Numbered from the stretch's first letter, positions 35,002-44,910 are shown. The stretch: 64,000 nt of DNA from an uncultured Megasphaera sp. (GCA_934193515.1 CAKPVJ010000002.1:1-64000); one strand, 5' to 3'. Numbers and translations are program-made. The notes: generated by a model from the sequence alone, not told the origin.

Positions 35002-35930
35002 AACCATTACGAATGATCTTTATGGGAACGCCGGACTTTTCTGTTCCTTCTTTGCAGCGTTTATATGATGCCGGCTATGATATTGCCGCCGTTTATACAC
35101 AGCCGGACAAACAACGAGGGCGGGGCAAAAAAGTAACTTATTCTGCGGTGAAAGAAAAAGCACTGGCACTGCACTTGCCGGTCAAACAGCCGGACAGCAT
35201 GCGGGATGAAGCTGTGATTGCCGAACTGGCATCCTATCATCCTGATGTGATTATCGTCATTGCGTACGGTAAAATTCTGCCGAAAGCGGTACTTGATATT
35301 CCAAAGTACGGCTGCTTAAATGTACACGGCTCGCTGCTTCCTAAGTACCGCGGTGCCGCGCCTATCCAATATGCGATTAAAAACGGTGAAAACACAAGCG
35401 GTGTTACGATTATGTTGCTGGATGAAGGCATGGATACCGGCGCTGTGTTAAAAAAAGCGGAAATCCCGCTGGATGCAAAAGAAACAACGGGTACCTTATT
35501 TGATAAATTATCGGTTTTGGGCGCGGATACCTTGTGTGATGTATTGGATCATATCGAAGAATATGAAAAACATGCCCAGCCCCAAGATGAAAGCCAGGCT
35601 ACCTATACGGCCAAAATAGAAAAAGATATCGCACACATCGACTGGTCACAAGATGCTGCCGTCATTGAACGTCTTATCCGCACCTTGGATCCGCATCCAG
35701 GAGCCTACACCATGCTGGACGGCAAGCGGCTTAAAATTTGGGCAGCTGATTTAGTACCGGGCAGTCAGGCACCTGCGGGGACGATTATCAGCCTTTCCAA
35801 AAAGCAATTTACAGTACAAACCGGCAGCGGGGCCTTGTGCATCCGTCAAGTACAGCCGGAAAGCCGCAAACGCATGGCTGCTGCCCAATTTTTGCAGGGC
35901 GTAACATTAACCGTAGGTGATATGCTTTAA
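34998..35930 (+). CDS. fmt: Methionyl-tRNA formyltransferase
   Basis: 310 residues; formylates initiator Met-tRNA using 10-formyl-tetrahydrofolate. The catalytic triad N108, H110 and D146 (LNVHGSLLPKYRGAAPIQ; LDEGMDTG) is intact. The C-terminal tRNA-binding domain ends the protein as usual. The DUF116 gene starts 14 bases on. Confidence 0.97.
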   Translation: MKPLRMIFMGTPDFSVPSLQRLYDAGYDIAAVYTQPDKQRGRGKKVTYSAVKEKALALHLPVKQPDSMRDEAVIAELASYHPDVIIVIAYGKILPKAVLDIPKYGCLNVHGSLLPKYRGAAPIQYAIKNGENTSGVTIMLLDEGMDTGAVLKKAEIPLDAKETTGTLFDKLSVLGADTLCDVLDHIEEYEKHAQPQDESQATYTAKIEKDIAHIDWSQDAAVIERLIRTLDPHPGAYTMLDGKRLKIWAADLVPGSQAPAGTIISLSKKQFTVQTGSGALCIRQVQPESRKRMAAAQFLQGVTLTVGDML

Positions 35931-35944
35931 GAGGTGATTTTGCC

Positions 35945-36712
35945 GTGAAACAAGAACGACGGCTGACCATTCTTTTTATCGTCATGAGCGGGATAGCTGC
36001 AGCATTTGTTGCAGCTGTCCTGTTTTTATGCTATCTATTGCTGAAGCCAGGTCTCCTGCTATATGGCATGTCATACAACGCAGCCGTCCTGCATATGTCT
36101 GTATACGGCTGGATTGGCGGAAATATAGTTTTATACGTCGGTACGCTGCTGTTCTTATATACCTCGTGGTTTACAGGAAATACCTGGTATGCTGCGTGCC
36201 TGCGTTATATTTCGTTTTTATTTCCCATTGCCAAACACTTAAGTAATTGTTTTGGACAGGCAGATACGGTTAGTCTTGGCTATATTATCACACTCAATTA
36301 CATGACACTGCGAAACAGACAGCATTTCATGCCGAACGATATTTTAATATTGGCACCGCATTGTCTGCAATGGGATCAATGTCCGCACAAAATTACGCGG
36401 AATATTCATAACTGCCGTCAATGCGGCCGCTGCCCAGTCGGTACGATTTTGACATTAGCACAAACGCATCATGTTCATTTTGTCGTGGCGACAGGCGGAA
36501 CACTGGCCCGGCAGTTGGTGCAGCATCATCATCCCAAGCTGGTGATTGCCATTGCCTGTGAACGGGATTTAATCAGCGGCATGCATGATATAGCACCGCT
36601 GCCTGTCATCGGGCTGTTAAATGAACGGCCTAATGGCCCTTGTTTTAACACACAAGTCAATATCTCAGCGCTACATACCCTTTTAGATACAATGATAGGA
36701 GAACCATCATGA
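35945..36712 (+). CDS. DUF116 membrane protein with Cys-rich motif
   Basis: 255 residues, GTG start (GAGGTGATTTT upstream). Two N-terminal membrane helices (about 8-34 and 55-76) precede a cytosolic DUF116 domain. It has seven conserved Cys: C140, C146, then C157-x2-C160-x2-C163, C205 (ACERDL) and C233 (GPCFNT), plus the ATGGT loop (182-186). The pattern suggests a metal or Fe-S centre, but the function is unknown. It overlaps rsmB (ATGA), as is common in this operon in Negativicutes and clostridia. Confidence 0.88.
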   Translation: MKQERRLTILFIVMSGIAAAFVAAVLFLCYLLLKPGLLLYGMSYNAAVLHMSVYGWIGGNIVLYVGTLLFLYTSWFTGNTWYAACLRYISFLFPIAKHLSNCFGQADTVSLGYIITLNYMTLRNRQHFMPNDILILAPHCLQWDQCPHKITRNIHNCRQCGRCPVGTILTLAQTHHVHFVVATGGTLARQLVQHHHPKLVIAIACERDLISGMHDIAPLPVIGLLNERPNGPCFNTQVNISALHTLLDTMIGEPS

Positions 36713-38037
36713 ACGTACGCGAAATTGCCTTTCATAGTCTGGTGACTATATGCAAGGATGAAGGATACAGCAACATCGTCGTATCACAAACGATACAAAA
36801 ACACAGCCTAATAGACAGAGATCGCCGCTTTTATACGGAACTAGTCTACGGCACATTACGCCATATCAATTACTTAGACTGGATTATTTCTCAAATCAGC
36901 AGCCGAAAGCTTGCCAAATTAGACCCGGTTTGTTTGGCTATTATCCGTCTCGGACTGTATCAAATCTTTGGCATGACCAAAGTTCCTGAATCAGCTGCCT
37001 GCAACGAATCTGTAAAACTGGCGACTCGTTTTGGCAACAAAGGCATGGCAAAATTCGTCAATGCGATGCTGCGCAACAGTATTCGCCGTCGGCAGGAATT
37101 TGTCATTCCTACATTGGAAGAAAATGCGCGGCTGCACCTTACGCTGACCTATCACCAGCAGGAATGGCTTATCAACATGTGGCTTAAAACATATGGGGTA
37201 GAGGATACGATTGCACTTTGCAAATATTTCGACAGTATTCCCCAATTATGTCTGCGAACGAATACAAGCCGTATCAGCCGCGATGCACTACTGCAAAAAT
37301 TAGCTGACCAAGGCATACAAGCCAGCAAATCACTGCATTCGCCAGAAGGCATTTATATATCGGATATTCCCAATATCAACGGTCTATCTATTTTAAAAGA
37401 AGGATTAGCTATTATTCAAGATGAACCGTCTCAATTGGTAGCGCACGTCGTTGACCCGCAGCCGCACGAAGTGATTTTGGATGTCTGCGCAGCACCTGGC
37501 GGCAAAACGACCCATTTAGCCGCGTTAGGCGGTCCTGCCTGCACGGTATACGGCGGGGATATTTATGAACATAAACTTCGACTTATCGAAAGCAATGCCA
37601 AGCGGCTGGGACTGATCAATGTTCGTACGATTCTTCAAAATGCCTGCACTATCGGTAAATCCTACGCTGGAAAAGCGGACAGAGTACTTGTCGATGCGCC
37701 TTGTTCCGGTTTAGGTGTTTTGCGGCACAAAATTGATTTGCGCTGGCGCAAGAAACCGAGTGATTTAAAAGTACTGCCGGCACTGCAGCGCCGCATTTTG
37801 GAAAGTGCTTCACAATGCGTCAAGCCGGGAGGCATACTCGTTTACAGTACCTGCACCATCAATGATGAAGAAAACATTCAGATTGTCAATGAATTTCTAA
37901 AACAGCATTCAGAATTTACACTAGAAAATGCAGCCCCTTTCTGTCATGTTAATCATAAAGGGCCTTGTGTCCAATTACTGCCGCAGCATGACAATCTCGA
38001 CGGCTTTTTCATTGCCCGCATGCGAAGAGGAGAATAA
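36709..38037 (+). CDS. rsmB: 16S rRNA m5C967 methyltransferase RsmB
   Basis: 442 residues. A NusB-like N-terminal RNA-binding domain (1-140) is joined to a Rossmann methyltransferase. DVCAAPGGKTTHLAAL binds SAM. The two catalytic cysteines are in DAPCSGLGVLRH and STCTIN. It methylates C967 of 16S rRNA before subunit assembly. rlmN begins two bases after its stop. Confidence 0.97.
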   Translation: MNVREIAFHSLVTICKDEGYSNIVVSQTIQKHSLIDRDRRFYTELVYGTLRHINYLDWIISQISSRKLAKLDPVCLAIIRLGLYQIFGMTKVPESAACNESVKLATRFGNKGMAKFVNAMLRNSIRRRQEFVIPTLEENARLHLTLTYHQQEWLINMWLKTYGVEDTIALCKYFDSIPQLCLRTNTSRISRDALLQKLADQGIQASKSLHSPEGIYISDIPNINGLSILKEGLAIIQDEPSQLVAHVVDPQPHEVILDVCAAPGGKTTHLAALGGPACTVYGGDIYEHKLRLIESNAKRLGLINVRTILQNACTIGKSYAGKADRVLVDAPCSGLGVLRHKIDLRWRKKPSDLKVLPALQRRILESASQCVKPGGILVYSTCTINDEENIQIVNEFLKQHSEFTLENAAPFCHVNHKGPCVQLLPQHDNLDGFFIARMRRGE

Positions 38038-38038
38038 G

Positions 38039-39067
38039 ATGAACGATATTTTTAACATGACTAAAAAAGAACTACAAACCTTTTTAGTCAACCACGGCAT
38101 GAAGAAATTTCGTGCCGACCAAATTTTTCATTATATATATAAAGAAAACATTTTTTCTTGGGATGACATGGTACTGCTGCCCAAAGCAGATCGTACCTCG
38201 TTAGCATCTCTTCTTCCTATTTTTTTCCCAACCATCGTATCTAAATTGGAAGCTCCGGACGGACAGACAGTCAAATTATTATTGAAACTCCATGACGGCA
38301 ATACCGTAGAAACGGTATTAATGAAGCATGACTACGGCAATTCTATCTGCTTGTCTTCCCAAGTAGGCTGTGCTGTCAACTGCGCGTTTTGCGCATCGGC
38401 TAAAAATGGTTTTGTCCGCAATGTATCTGCCGGCGAAATGGTCGTGCAGCTTTTGGCGTTTAAAAAATACGTAGCACCGGAACTGCATTCCATCGTCCTC
38501 ATGGGGACAGGAGAACCGCTTCTCAACTATGCCAACGTCATCCGTTTTCTACATATGATTCACGAAAAAGATACATTTTATCTAGGATACCGCAATATTA
38601 CCGTATCGACATCGGGCATTGTGCCTAAAATGTATGATTTGGCAGAAGAAGGCTTGCCGATTACATTGGCAATTTCCCTGCATGCGCCAACAGACGGTAT
38701 GCGGCGCCGTATTATGCCGATTACCAATAAATATCTCATTGCGGACATTATAAAAGCCGCAGATAACTATTTTGAAAAAACAGGCCGCAAAATTACGTAT
38801 GAATATATTCTGATTAAAAATTTAAACTGCAATATGTCCTGCGCCCGTCAATTAGTACAGCTTTTGGGCGGTAAAAATATCTTAATCAACGCCATTCCGA
38901 TTAACGATAACTATGATGTCGGCTTATACAGGCCTTCTGCAGATGAAATGGAAACCTTTACGGCGTATTTGCAAAAAAACGGCATCAACGTTACATTACG
39001 GCGTGAAATGGGCAGCAATATACAGGCTGCCTGCGGCCAACTTCGCATCAAACGCGAAAAAATTTGA
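38039..39067 (+). CDS. rlmN: Dual-specificity 23S rRNA/tRNA m2A methyltransferase RlmN
   Basis: 342 residues from ATG 38039 (GAGGAG upstream; an open frame reaching into rsmB is not coding). A radical-SAM enzyme that methylates A2503 of 23S rRNA and A37 of some tRNAs. C111-x3-C115-x2-C118 binds the Fe4S4 cluster, GTGEPLLNY follows, and the methyl-carrying Cys near the end is C332 (AACGQL). Confidence 0.97.
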   Translation: MNDIFNMTKKELQTFLVNHGMKKFRADQIFHYIYKENIFSWDDMVLLPKADRTSLASLLPIFFPTIVSKLEAPDGQTVKLLLKLHDGNTVETVLMKHDYGNSICLSSQVGCAVNCAFCASAKNGFVRNVSAGEMVVQLLAFKKYVAPELHSIVLMGTGEPLLNYANVIRFLHMIHEKDTFYLGYRNITVSTSGIVPKMYDLAEEGLPITLAISLHAPTDGMRRRIMPITNKYLIADIIKAADNYFEKTGRKITYEYILIKNLNCNMSCARQLVQLLGGKNILINAIPINDNYDVGLYRPSADEMETFTAYLQKNGINVTLRREMGSNIQAACGQLRIKREKI

Positions 39068-39136
39068 CATGTGCTGGGGAATATGATATGAATTATGTAT
39101 ACCCAATAATAAAACACCGTGAGAGGACGTGAGAAT

Positions 39137-39844
39137 TTGGGCACATACGGTGAATCAAAGATTGGTTTGGTGCGCAAAGTAAACGAAGATTCTTTTTATA
39201 TCAGCCAGGAGCAAAATGTCTTAGCCGTAGCAGACGGCATGGGCGGGTATGTAGGCGGAGAAATAGCAAGCAGGACAGCCGTAGAGGCTATTGCCTACTA
39301 TTTCAAAAATTTCACCTACGCAGCACCAGTACAATTAGAAAAAGCAATTCAATATGCCAATTCCTGTATTCTCAGCAAAACAACGATTGATCCGTCGCTG
39401 CAGGGAATGGGAACGACGATTTCTATTGTCACATTAGCCCGGCATTATGCATTTTGGGGACACGTAGGGGACAGCCGTATTTATTTATATCGCGACGGCG
39501 AATTTAGGCAAATATCGACAGACCATACGATCGTGCAAGTACTCCTGGATAAAGGAAAAATCACTGCTGATGAAGTCAAAAATCATCCGCAGCGTCATGT
39601 CCTGACACGAGCTGTCGGCGTAGATGAAAATCTGCTCGTAGACAGCGGGGCATTTCCCGTACTGCCTCGTGATAGAATTTTGATTTGTTCTGACGGCCTG
39701 ACGTCATTTATTGATGCAGACGTATTAGCAGCAGCCATTGGCGACTACGGCCGCAATGAGCGTGACATCATCAACGGACTGTTTGAAACGGTGTATGAAA
39801 ATGGTGCCAAAGATAATATTACTGCCATCTTAACAACCATATAA
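39137..39844 (+). CDS. prpC: PP2C-family Ser/Thr phosphatase (PrpC/Stp)
   Basis: 235 residues; reverses phosphorylation by the adjacent PASTA kinase. TTG 39137 is chosen because GAGAGGA stands nine bases before it and MGTYGESKIGLVRKVNEDSF then matches the family; GTG 39119 has no ribosome site. PP2C metal motifs are present: VNEDSF (15-20), VADGMGG (31-37), HVGDSRIYL, ICSDGL and KDNITAI. Confidence 0.95.
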   Translation: MGTYGESKIGLVRKVNEDSFYISQEQNVLAVADGMGGYVGGEIASRTAVEAIAYYFKNFTYAAPVQLEKAIQYANSCILSKTTIDPSLQGMGTTISIVTLARHYAFWGHVGDSRIYLYRDGEFRQISTDHTIVQVLLDKGKITADEVKNHPQRHVLTRAVGVDENLLVDSGAFPVLPRDRILICSDGLTSFIDADVLAAAIGDYGRNERDIINGLFETVYENGAKDNITAILTTI

Positions 39845-39882
39845 TCAAGATTACGACTATGAAAGTGGTGGAAAATCTAAAA

Positions 39883-41841
39883 ATGATTGGTCATATCTTA
39901 GATAATAGATATAAGATATTAGAAAAAGTCGGCGTAGGCGGCATGGCCATTGTGTATAAAGCGCAAGACATCCTGCTAGATCGCATTGTAGCTGTAAAAG
40001 TCCTGCATTCCAAATATGGCAACGACCATGATTTCGTTGTCCGATTTCGCCAGGAAGCGCAGGCTGCTGCCAAATTGTCGCATCCTAATATCGTCAATAT
40101 ATATGACGTCGGTTACGACGAAAATGTGCATTATATCGTCATGGAATATGTGCGCGGCGAAACGCTGAAAGAATATATAGAAAAACATGGACATCTCCCT
40201 ATCAACACTTCGATTCAAATTACGTTTGATATTGGAGAAGCGTTGGAGAATGCCCATAAAAACGGTATCGTGCATTGCGATATTAAACCACATAATATAT
40301 TAGTTACCGAAACAGGACGGATCAAAGTTGCCGATTTCGGGATTGCCAGGGCCATTAATTCCAGCGTAGGCAATAAAGATGACCATGCCGTGCTGGGCTC
40401 TGTTCACTATTTTTCACCGGAGCAAGCCAGCGGCGGCCCTGTCGATGAACGAACTGATATTTATTCACTGGGTGTCGTCATGTATGAAATGATGACGGGC
40501 GTCGTTCCCTTTGAAGGGGATACGGCAATCAGCGTAGCACTGCAGCACGTACAGGATGATATCCCGCTGCCTACTAAATACAATCGCCGCATTCCCAGGC
40601 TGGTAGAGCAGTGCATTCTTAAAGCCATGGCCAAAAATCCGGATGACCGGTTCCAGTCCATCGGTGAAATGATGTCGGAACTGCGTCTTTCCCAAGGGTT
40701 CGTAAATACCAATAAAGGGGCCATGCCGATTATCAAAAATAATTTTGCGACCCAAAAGCTGCCACCGTTAAAAATGGATGAAGAAAAGAAGAAAAAAAAT
40801 CTTTTCTCACGGTTTATGGATTGGACCAGCAGTCATTCGCAAAAAACAATTATTATTGGCATGCTGGGTATTTTCCTTTTTGCGTTTATGTGGGCCTTTT
40901 TCTCCTTTGGCAACTTCTGGAGCACAGAAAATATCACTGTTCCGGATGTAACGGGAAAACAGGTAGAAATTGCCAAAGAAATTCTTTCCAAAAAGCATTT
41001 GGATGTTTCCGTTAAAGAAGTAGAAAGTTCCGAAGTGCCAGTCGGAGAAGTCATTTCACAGACGCCTTCCGGCGGGGCTGTCGTAAAAGAAAATCGGACG
41101 ATCTACTTGACAGTCAGCAAGGGAAATAAAGGCGCTGAAGTGCTCATACCGGACTTACGTGATTTGACATTAGATGAAGCTAAAAAGAAATTAAAAGAAA
41201 TCGGCTTAAAAATAGGTTCTGTACATTACACTGAAAGCGATACGTATACCGATGGAAAGATTGTCAGCCAAAATCCGTCTTCACCGCAGAAAGTAGCAAA
41301 AGGAACGGCGATAGACGTCGTAGTTTGCCGTAAAGGTGACAGCAGTAAAAACAAAAACGCGGCAAAAACGGACGCTAATGTTCCGAATACCAGCGGCATG
41401 CCGTTGGATGCAGCCGTACAGGCATTGGAAAATGCCGGCTATTCCGTAGGTAACGTAGCCAATCTGGATTCTTCTAAAGATAGTGGACAAGCCAAAGTCA
41501 CCGGACAAAGCGTTCGTGATGATAAAACGGTCGATTTGACAGTCGAATACCCGGCAGCCGATACATCATCTGATGCATCAAATTCCGGCACGACAGACAG
41601 CAACGCCAATAATCAGGAACCAGCCGGAACGCCTCATTATGGGACTGTCAATATCAGTGTCCCCAGCGGCGCATCCAGCCAGCATGTACAAATTGTCGTC
41701 AATGATGACAACGGCTCCCGCGTCGTATATGACAAAAATCAATCCGGCGGCGACAGTATTACCAAGAATATAAGTGGTACCGGCCGGACGCGGGTCAAAG
41801 TATACATCAATAATTCCTTAGTTCAAGATCAGTATATTTAG
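39883..41841 (+). CDS. prkC: PASTA-domain Ser/Thr protein kinase (PrkC/Stk)
   Basis: 652 residues from the ATG at 39883 (GGTGG upstream; the ATG at 39859 has no ribosome site). The kinase domain has VGVGGMAIVYKA, K39, the catalytic loop H131-C-D133-IKPHN and D151-FG. A membrane helix (about 320-345) leads to outer PASTA repeats, which in homologues bind muropeptides or lipid II. At least two full repeats and a third weaker one can be read up to about residue 560, then a Ser/Thr/Asn-rich linker and a small beta-rich end. The usual HRD Arg is Cys. It controls growth and wall synthesis with PrpC. Confidence 0.96.
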   Translation: MIGHILDNRYKILEKVGVGGMAIVYKAQDILLDRIVAVKVLHSKYGNDHDFVVRFRQEAQAAAKLSHPNIVNIYDVGYDENVHYIVMEYVRGETLKEYIEKHGHLPINTSIQITFDIGEALENAHKNGIVHCDIKPHNILVTETGRIKVADFGIARAINSSVGNKDDHAVLGSVHYFSPEQASGGPVDERTDIYSLGVVMYEMMTGVVPFEGDTAISVALQHVQDDIPLPTKYNRRIPRLVEQCILKAMAKNPDDRFQSIGEMMSELRLSQGFVNTNKGAMPIIKNNFATQKLPPLKMDEEKKKKNLFSRFMDWTSSHSQKTIIIGMLGIFLFAFMWAFFSFGNFWSTENITVPDVTGKQVEIAKEILSKKHLDVSVKEVESSEVPVGEVISQTPSGGAVVKENRTIYLTVSKGNKGAEVLIPDLRDLTLDEAKKKLKEIGLKIGSVHYTESDTYTDGKIVSQNPSSPQKVAKGTAIDVVVCRKGDSSKNKNAAKTDANVPNTSGMPLDAAVQALENAGYSVGNVANLDSSKDSGQAKVTGQSVRDDKTVDLTVEYPAADTSSDASNSGTTDSNANNQEPAGTPHYGTVNISVPSGASSQHVQIVVNDDNGSRVVYDKNQSGGDSITKNISGTGRTRVKVYINNSLVQDQYI

Positions 41842-41856
41842 CACACTAGGAGACAT

Positions 41857-42717
41857 ATGACAATCGGTCGAGTTATAAAGAATTACAATGGATATTACTA
41901 TGTAGATACAGGAACAGACGAGCTTATAGAATGTCGGCGGCGGGGTAAAATAAAAACAAAAATCCTCGTCGGCGATGAGCTCGAAATCACAGAACTGGGT
42001 GGTGCCAAAGGCGTTATCGAAAAGGTATTACCGCGGCACACGTATCTTCGCAGGCCAGCTATTGCCAATATTGATCAAATGTTTGTCATCATGGCGGCGC
42101 AATCGCCGGATCCCAACCAATTTTTGATTGACAAGACGTTGATGACCTGTGAGTATGGCGGTATACATCCCAAACTTTGCTTCAATAAGTGCGATTTGGA
42201 TGCATCTGCCGCCCAACTGTACCGTGATTTTTATACGCAGTGCGGCTATGAAGTATATCTTGTTTCGGCAAAAGAAGAAGAGGGGCTGGAAACAATCAAA
42301 GCATTGCTGCCTCACAAAATGACTGCATTTGCCGGTCCTTCCGGCGTAGGTAAATCCAGCCTGTTGTCCAAGATTTTGAATAGAAATGATTTATCGATCG
42401 GCGCCGTCAGTGAAAAAATTAAGCGAGGGCGTCATACGACCCGCCATTCCGAAATCATGAAACTGGATGAAGATACGTATGTCGTTGACACCCCTGGCTT
42501 TAGCGCACTGGAATTTGAACATTTGGATGCTAAAGAAATCTTCTCTCTCTTTCCTGACATGACGCCTTACGGTGGACATTGCCGTTTTGCTTCCTGCCTT
42601 CATCTTTCTGAACCGGACTGTTCTGTCAAAAAAGCTGTCCAGGAAGGTTTGATACAGAAAGAACGGTATGAAACGTACTGCAAAATTTTAGCATCTATTA
42701 CAGAAAGGAAACGATAG
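41857..42717 (+). CDS. rsgA: Ribosome small-subunit GTPase RsgA
   Basis: 286 residues; a circularly permuted GTPase that tests maturation of the 30S subunit. An N-terminal OB fold, then FNKCDLD (G4) before GPSGVGKSSLL (G1), and DTPGFS (G3). The C-terminal zinc finger reads GHCRFASCLHLSEPDC. AGGAGA precedes the ATG. rsgA and rpe normally close this operon. Confidence 0.97.
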   Translation: MTIGRVIKNYNGYYYVDTGTDELIECRRRGKIKTKILVGDELEITELGGAKGVIEKVLPRHTYLRRPAIANIDQMFVIMAAQSPDPNQFLIDKTLMTCEYGGIHPKLCFNKCDLDASAAQLYRDFYTQCGYEVYLVSAKEEEGLETIKALLPHKMTAFAGPSGVGKSSLLSKILNRNDLSIGAVSEKIKRGRHTTRHSEIMKLDEDTYVVDTPGFSALEFEHLDAKEIFSLFPDMTPYGGHCRFASCLHLSEPDCSVKKAVQEGLIQKERYETYCKILASITERKR

Positions 42718-42719
42718 TT

Positions 42720-43367
42720 ATGTCTATTATGGTTTGTCCCTCCATTTTATCAGCAGATTTTTCTCGTCTTGCCGAAGAAATCCAAGATGTCGAAGTAAAA
42801 GGCGCGGATTGCATTCATTTAGATTTGATGGATGGGCATTTTGTTCCTAATCTTACCTTTGGGGTTCCTGTCGTAGCCGCCCTGCGGTCTTGCACTAAAC
42901 TCCCATTTGATGCGCATTTGATGGTAGAACATCCGGAAACGTACATTGATGGCTTGGCAAAGGCTGGCGTACAGTACGTAACGGTTCACCAAGAAGCATG
43001 CATCCATTTGGACCGCGTGCTGCAGCAAATCCGTGAAGCCGGCATGAAATGCGGCGTTGCCTTAAACCCGGCTACACCGGTCAGCACATTGTCTTGTGTG
43101 GCATCTCAGCTCGATATGATTCTTATTATGAGCGTCAATCCCGGGTTTGGCGGTCAAAAGTTTATTCCCTATGCGTTGACGAAAATTCGTCAAGCTAATG
43201 AACTATTAGCTGCTGCAGGCAATATACAGGCAGTCATTGAAGTAGATGGCGGTGTCAATGCGAAAACAGTGCAGGCTGTCAAAGATGCCGGTGCTTCCTT
43301 CTTAGTTGCCGGCAGTGCTGTTTTTGGTGCTGCTGACAGAAAAGCTGCCATTGCAGCGTTACATTAA
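42720..43367 (+). CDS. rpe: Ribulose-5-phosphate 3-epimerase
   Basis: 215 residues, a TIM barrel that interconverts Ru5P and Xu5P in the pentose phosphate pathway. VCPSILSADFSRL, HLDLMDGHFVPNLTFG, FDAHLMVEHP and MSVNPGFGGQKF carry the metal and phosphate-binding residues. Starts two bases after rsgA; AAAGGA is eleven bases upstream. A terminator follows. Confidence 0.97.
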   Translation: MSIMVCPSILSADFSRLAEEIQDVEVKGADCIHLDLMDGHFVPNLTFGVPVVAALRSCTKLPFDAHLMVEHPETYIDGLAKAGVQYVTVHQEACIHLDRVLQQIREAGMKCGVALNPATPVSTLSCVASQLDMILIMSVNPGFGGQKFIPYALTKIRQANELLAAAGNIQAVIEVDGGVNAKTVQAVKDAGASFLVAGSAVFGAADRKAAIAALH

Positions 43368-43391
43368 GAAGTCAGATTATTACTGTTATAC

Positions 43392-43425
43392 AATACCGAA
43401 GCATATGTATGTTTCGGTATTTTTA
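43392..43425 (+). terminator. rpe operon terminator
   Basis: AATACCGAA and TTCGGTATT form the stem around CATATGTATG-like loop bases, followed by TTTTTA. Confidence 0.85.
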
Positions 43426-43453
43426 TATGTCATACCATATTTCACAATGTGTC

Positions 43454-43482
43454 TTGTCAATTGGTGTAAAGTTGCCTATAAT
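43454..43482 (+). promoter_or_regulatory. Promoter of the DUF819 gene
   Basis: TTGTCA, 17 bases, TATAAT; about 50 bases before the ATG. Confidence 0.85.
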
Positions 43483-43534
43483 AAATTGGTTAGAATCATT
43501 TTATATACTTTAATACATAAAGGGAGATTTTTTT

Positions 43535-44749
43535 ATGAATGCATTAATTAGTCCTGACAACACTTGGCTTTTGACCTCTATTATGCTGCTGGCTGTTTCT
43601 ATTTCCATTTATTTAGAACACACGTATATGTGGGCCTCTAAAATCTCCGGAGCTGTTATTGCTATCGTTATAGCAGTCGTTTTGGTCAATTGCCGTGTTA
43701 TTCCAACGCATGCCCCAATTTTTGATGATGTCGTCTGGGGATATGCTGTCCCCATTGCTATTCCGCTGCTGCTGCTGCAGGCCAATTTGAGCAAAATTTG
43801 GCGGGAAACAGGCCGCCTTTTATTCATTTTTCTCATTGGCGCAGCAGGCACTGTAGTAGGTGCTATAGCAGCGACTGTTTTACTGCAGTCTGTCATTGAA
43901 GATTTGCCTAAAGTTGCCGCTATGATGACCGGGTCCTATATCGGCGGCGGGGTGAACTTTGTTGCCTTAGCAGACGTATTCAAACCACACAGCACTATTA
44001 TTTCTTCTACTATCGTGGCAGACAATTTAAATATGGCCATTTATTTTTTAATTCTTTTAGCGATTGTAGGAAATACATTTTTCCGCCGTCATTATCAACA
44101 TCCTCACATTCAGGAAGTACAGCAAAAAGGCGTTTCCAAAGAGGGGATTACGCAGGCAGCTGCCTATTGGAGCCGGCGTGATATTTCCTTAAAAGATATT
44201 GCTTTTAATATTACCTATGCCGTATTAGTCGTTACGGTTTCTAAAGCTATTGGTACGTTTTTAGGCAGTGCGATTCCTACAGAATCCAGCGTGCTGCATA
44301 TGTGCAATACCTTCTTTGGCAGTCAATATGTTTGGATTACGATTATTTCTATGGTGTTTGCTACCTGTTGTGAAAAGCAGATTGCCTATATGAATGGGGC
44401 CCAGGAAATCGGCACGTTTTTCATTTATTTGTTTTTCTTTGCCATTGGGGTTCCGGCATCTGTCATGGAAATCATTTTAAACGCGCCGTTCCTTTTTGTA
44501 TTCTGCCTGATTATTGTTTTAGTGAATATGCTCTTCTGCTTCGTAGGCGGCAAACTGTTCCATTTCAGCTTGGAAGAAATTGTCCTGGCATCCAATGCAA
44601 ACATTGGCGGACCTACAACGGCAGCTGGCATGGCTATTTCCCAAGGATGGGTTCGTCTTATCGGTCCGTGCATGCTGGTTGGTACATTTGGCTATGTAAT
44701 CGGCACGTATTTGGGCATTATTGTCGGCAGTATATTAGGTGCAGGCTGA
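43535..44749 (+). CDS. DUF819-family membrane protein (YjcL-like)
   Basis: 404 residues with about ten to twelve hydrophobic helices. DUF819 hallmarks: an Asn/Asp-rich start followed by ISIYLEHTYMWASKISGAV, the TGSYIGGGVNFVAL loop in the first half, and ASNANIGGPTTAAGMA in the second. The two matching re-entrant-like loops resemble 2-hydroxycarboxylate/sodium symporters. The substrate is unknown. AGGGAG precedes the ATG. Transcribed alone from its own promoter. Confidence 0.9.
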   Translation: MNALISPDNTWLLTSIMLLAVSISIYLEHTYMWASKISGAVIAIVIAVVLVNCRVIPTHAPIFDDVVWGYAVPIAIPLLLLQANLSKIWRETGRLLFIFLIGAAGTVVGAIAATVLLQSVIEDLPKVAAMMTGSYIGGGVNFVALADVFKPHSTIISSTIVADNLNMAIYFLILLAIVGNTFFRRHYQHPHIQEVQQKGVSKEGITQAAAYWSRRDISLKDIAFNITYAVLVVTVSKAIGTFLGSAIPTESSVLHMCNTFFGSQYVWITIISMVFATCCEKQIAYMNGAQEIGTFFIYLFFFAIGVPASVMEIILNAPFLFVFCLIIVLVNMLFCFVGGKLFHFSLEEIVLASNANIGGPTTAAGMAISQGWVRLIGPCMLVGTFGYVIGTYLGIIVGSILGAG

Positions 44750-44867
44750 TAGAAATTTCCCTGTTGTTCCGAGTTCATTGGCAGCAGGGGGAGATGAATA
44801 CATGATACATGATGTTACGTACCCATAAAGATACGAAGTGGGTAGTGCGCAAAGTGCCATCCTGTAG

Positions 44868-44873
44868 TATAAT
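44868..44873 (+). promoter_or_regulatory. -10 element before hslO
   Basis: TATAAT about 38 bases before the ATG; no good -35. An 8-bp hairpin without a T-run (CCCTGTTG/CAGCAGGG) lies upstream at about 44759-44789. Confidence 0.5.
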
Positions 44874-44910
44874 AAGAATCAGATTTATTTTAGAAAGGAT
44901 ATAATACAGT

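Noticed and set aside
37928..38038. Longer rlmN N-terminus inside rsmB
   Set aside because: No ribosome site there, and MNDIFNMTKKEL fits after GAGGAG.
39119..39136. GTG 39119 as prpC start
   Set aside because: No Shine-Dalgarno before it, and GAGAGGA lies within it.
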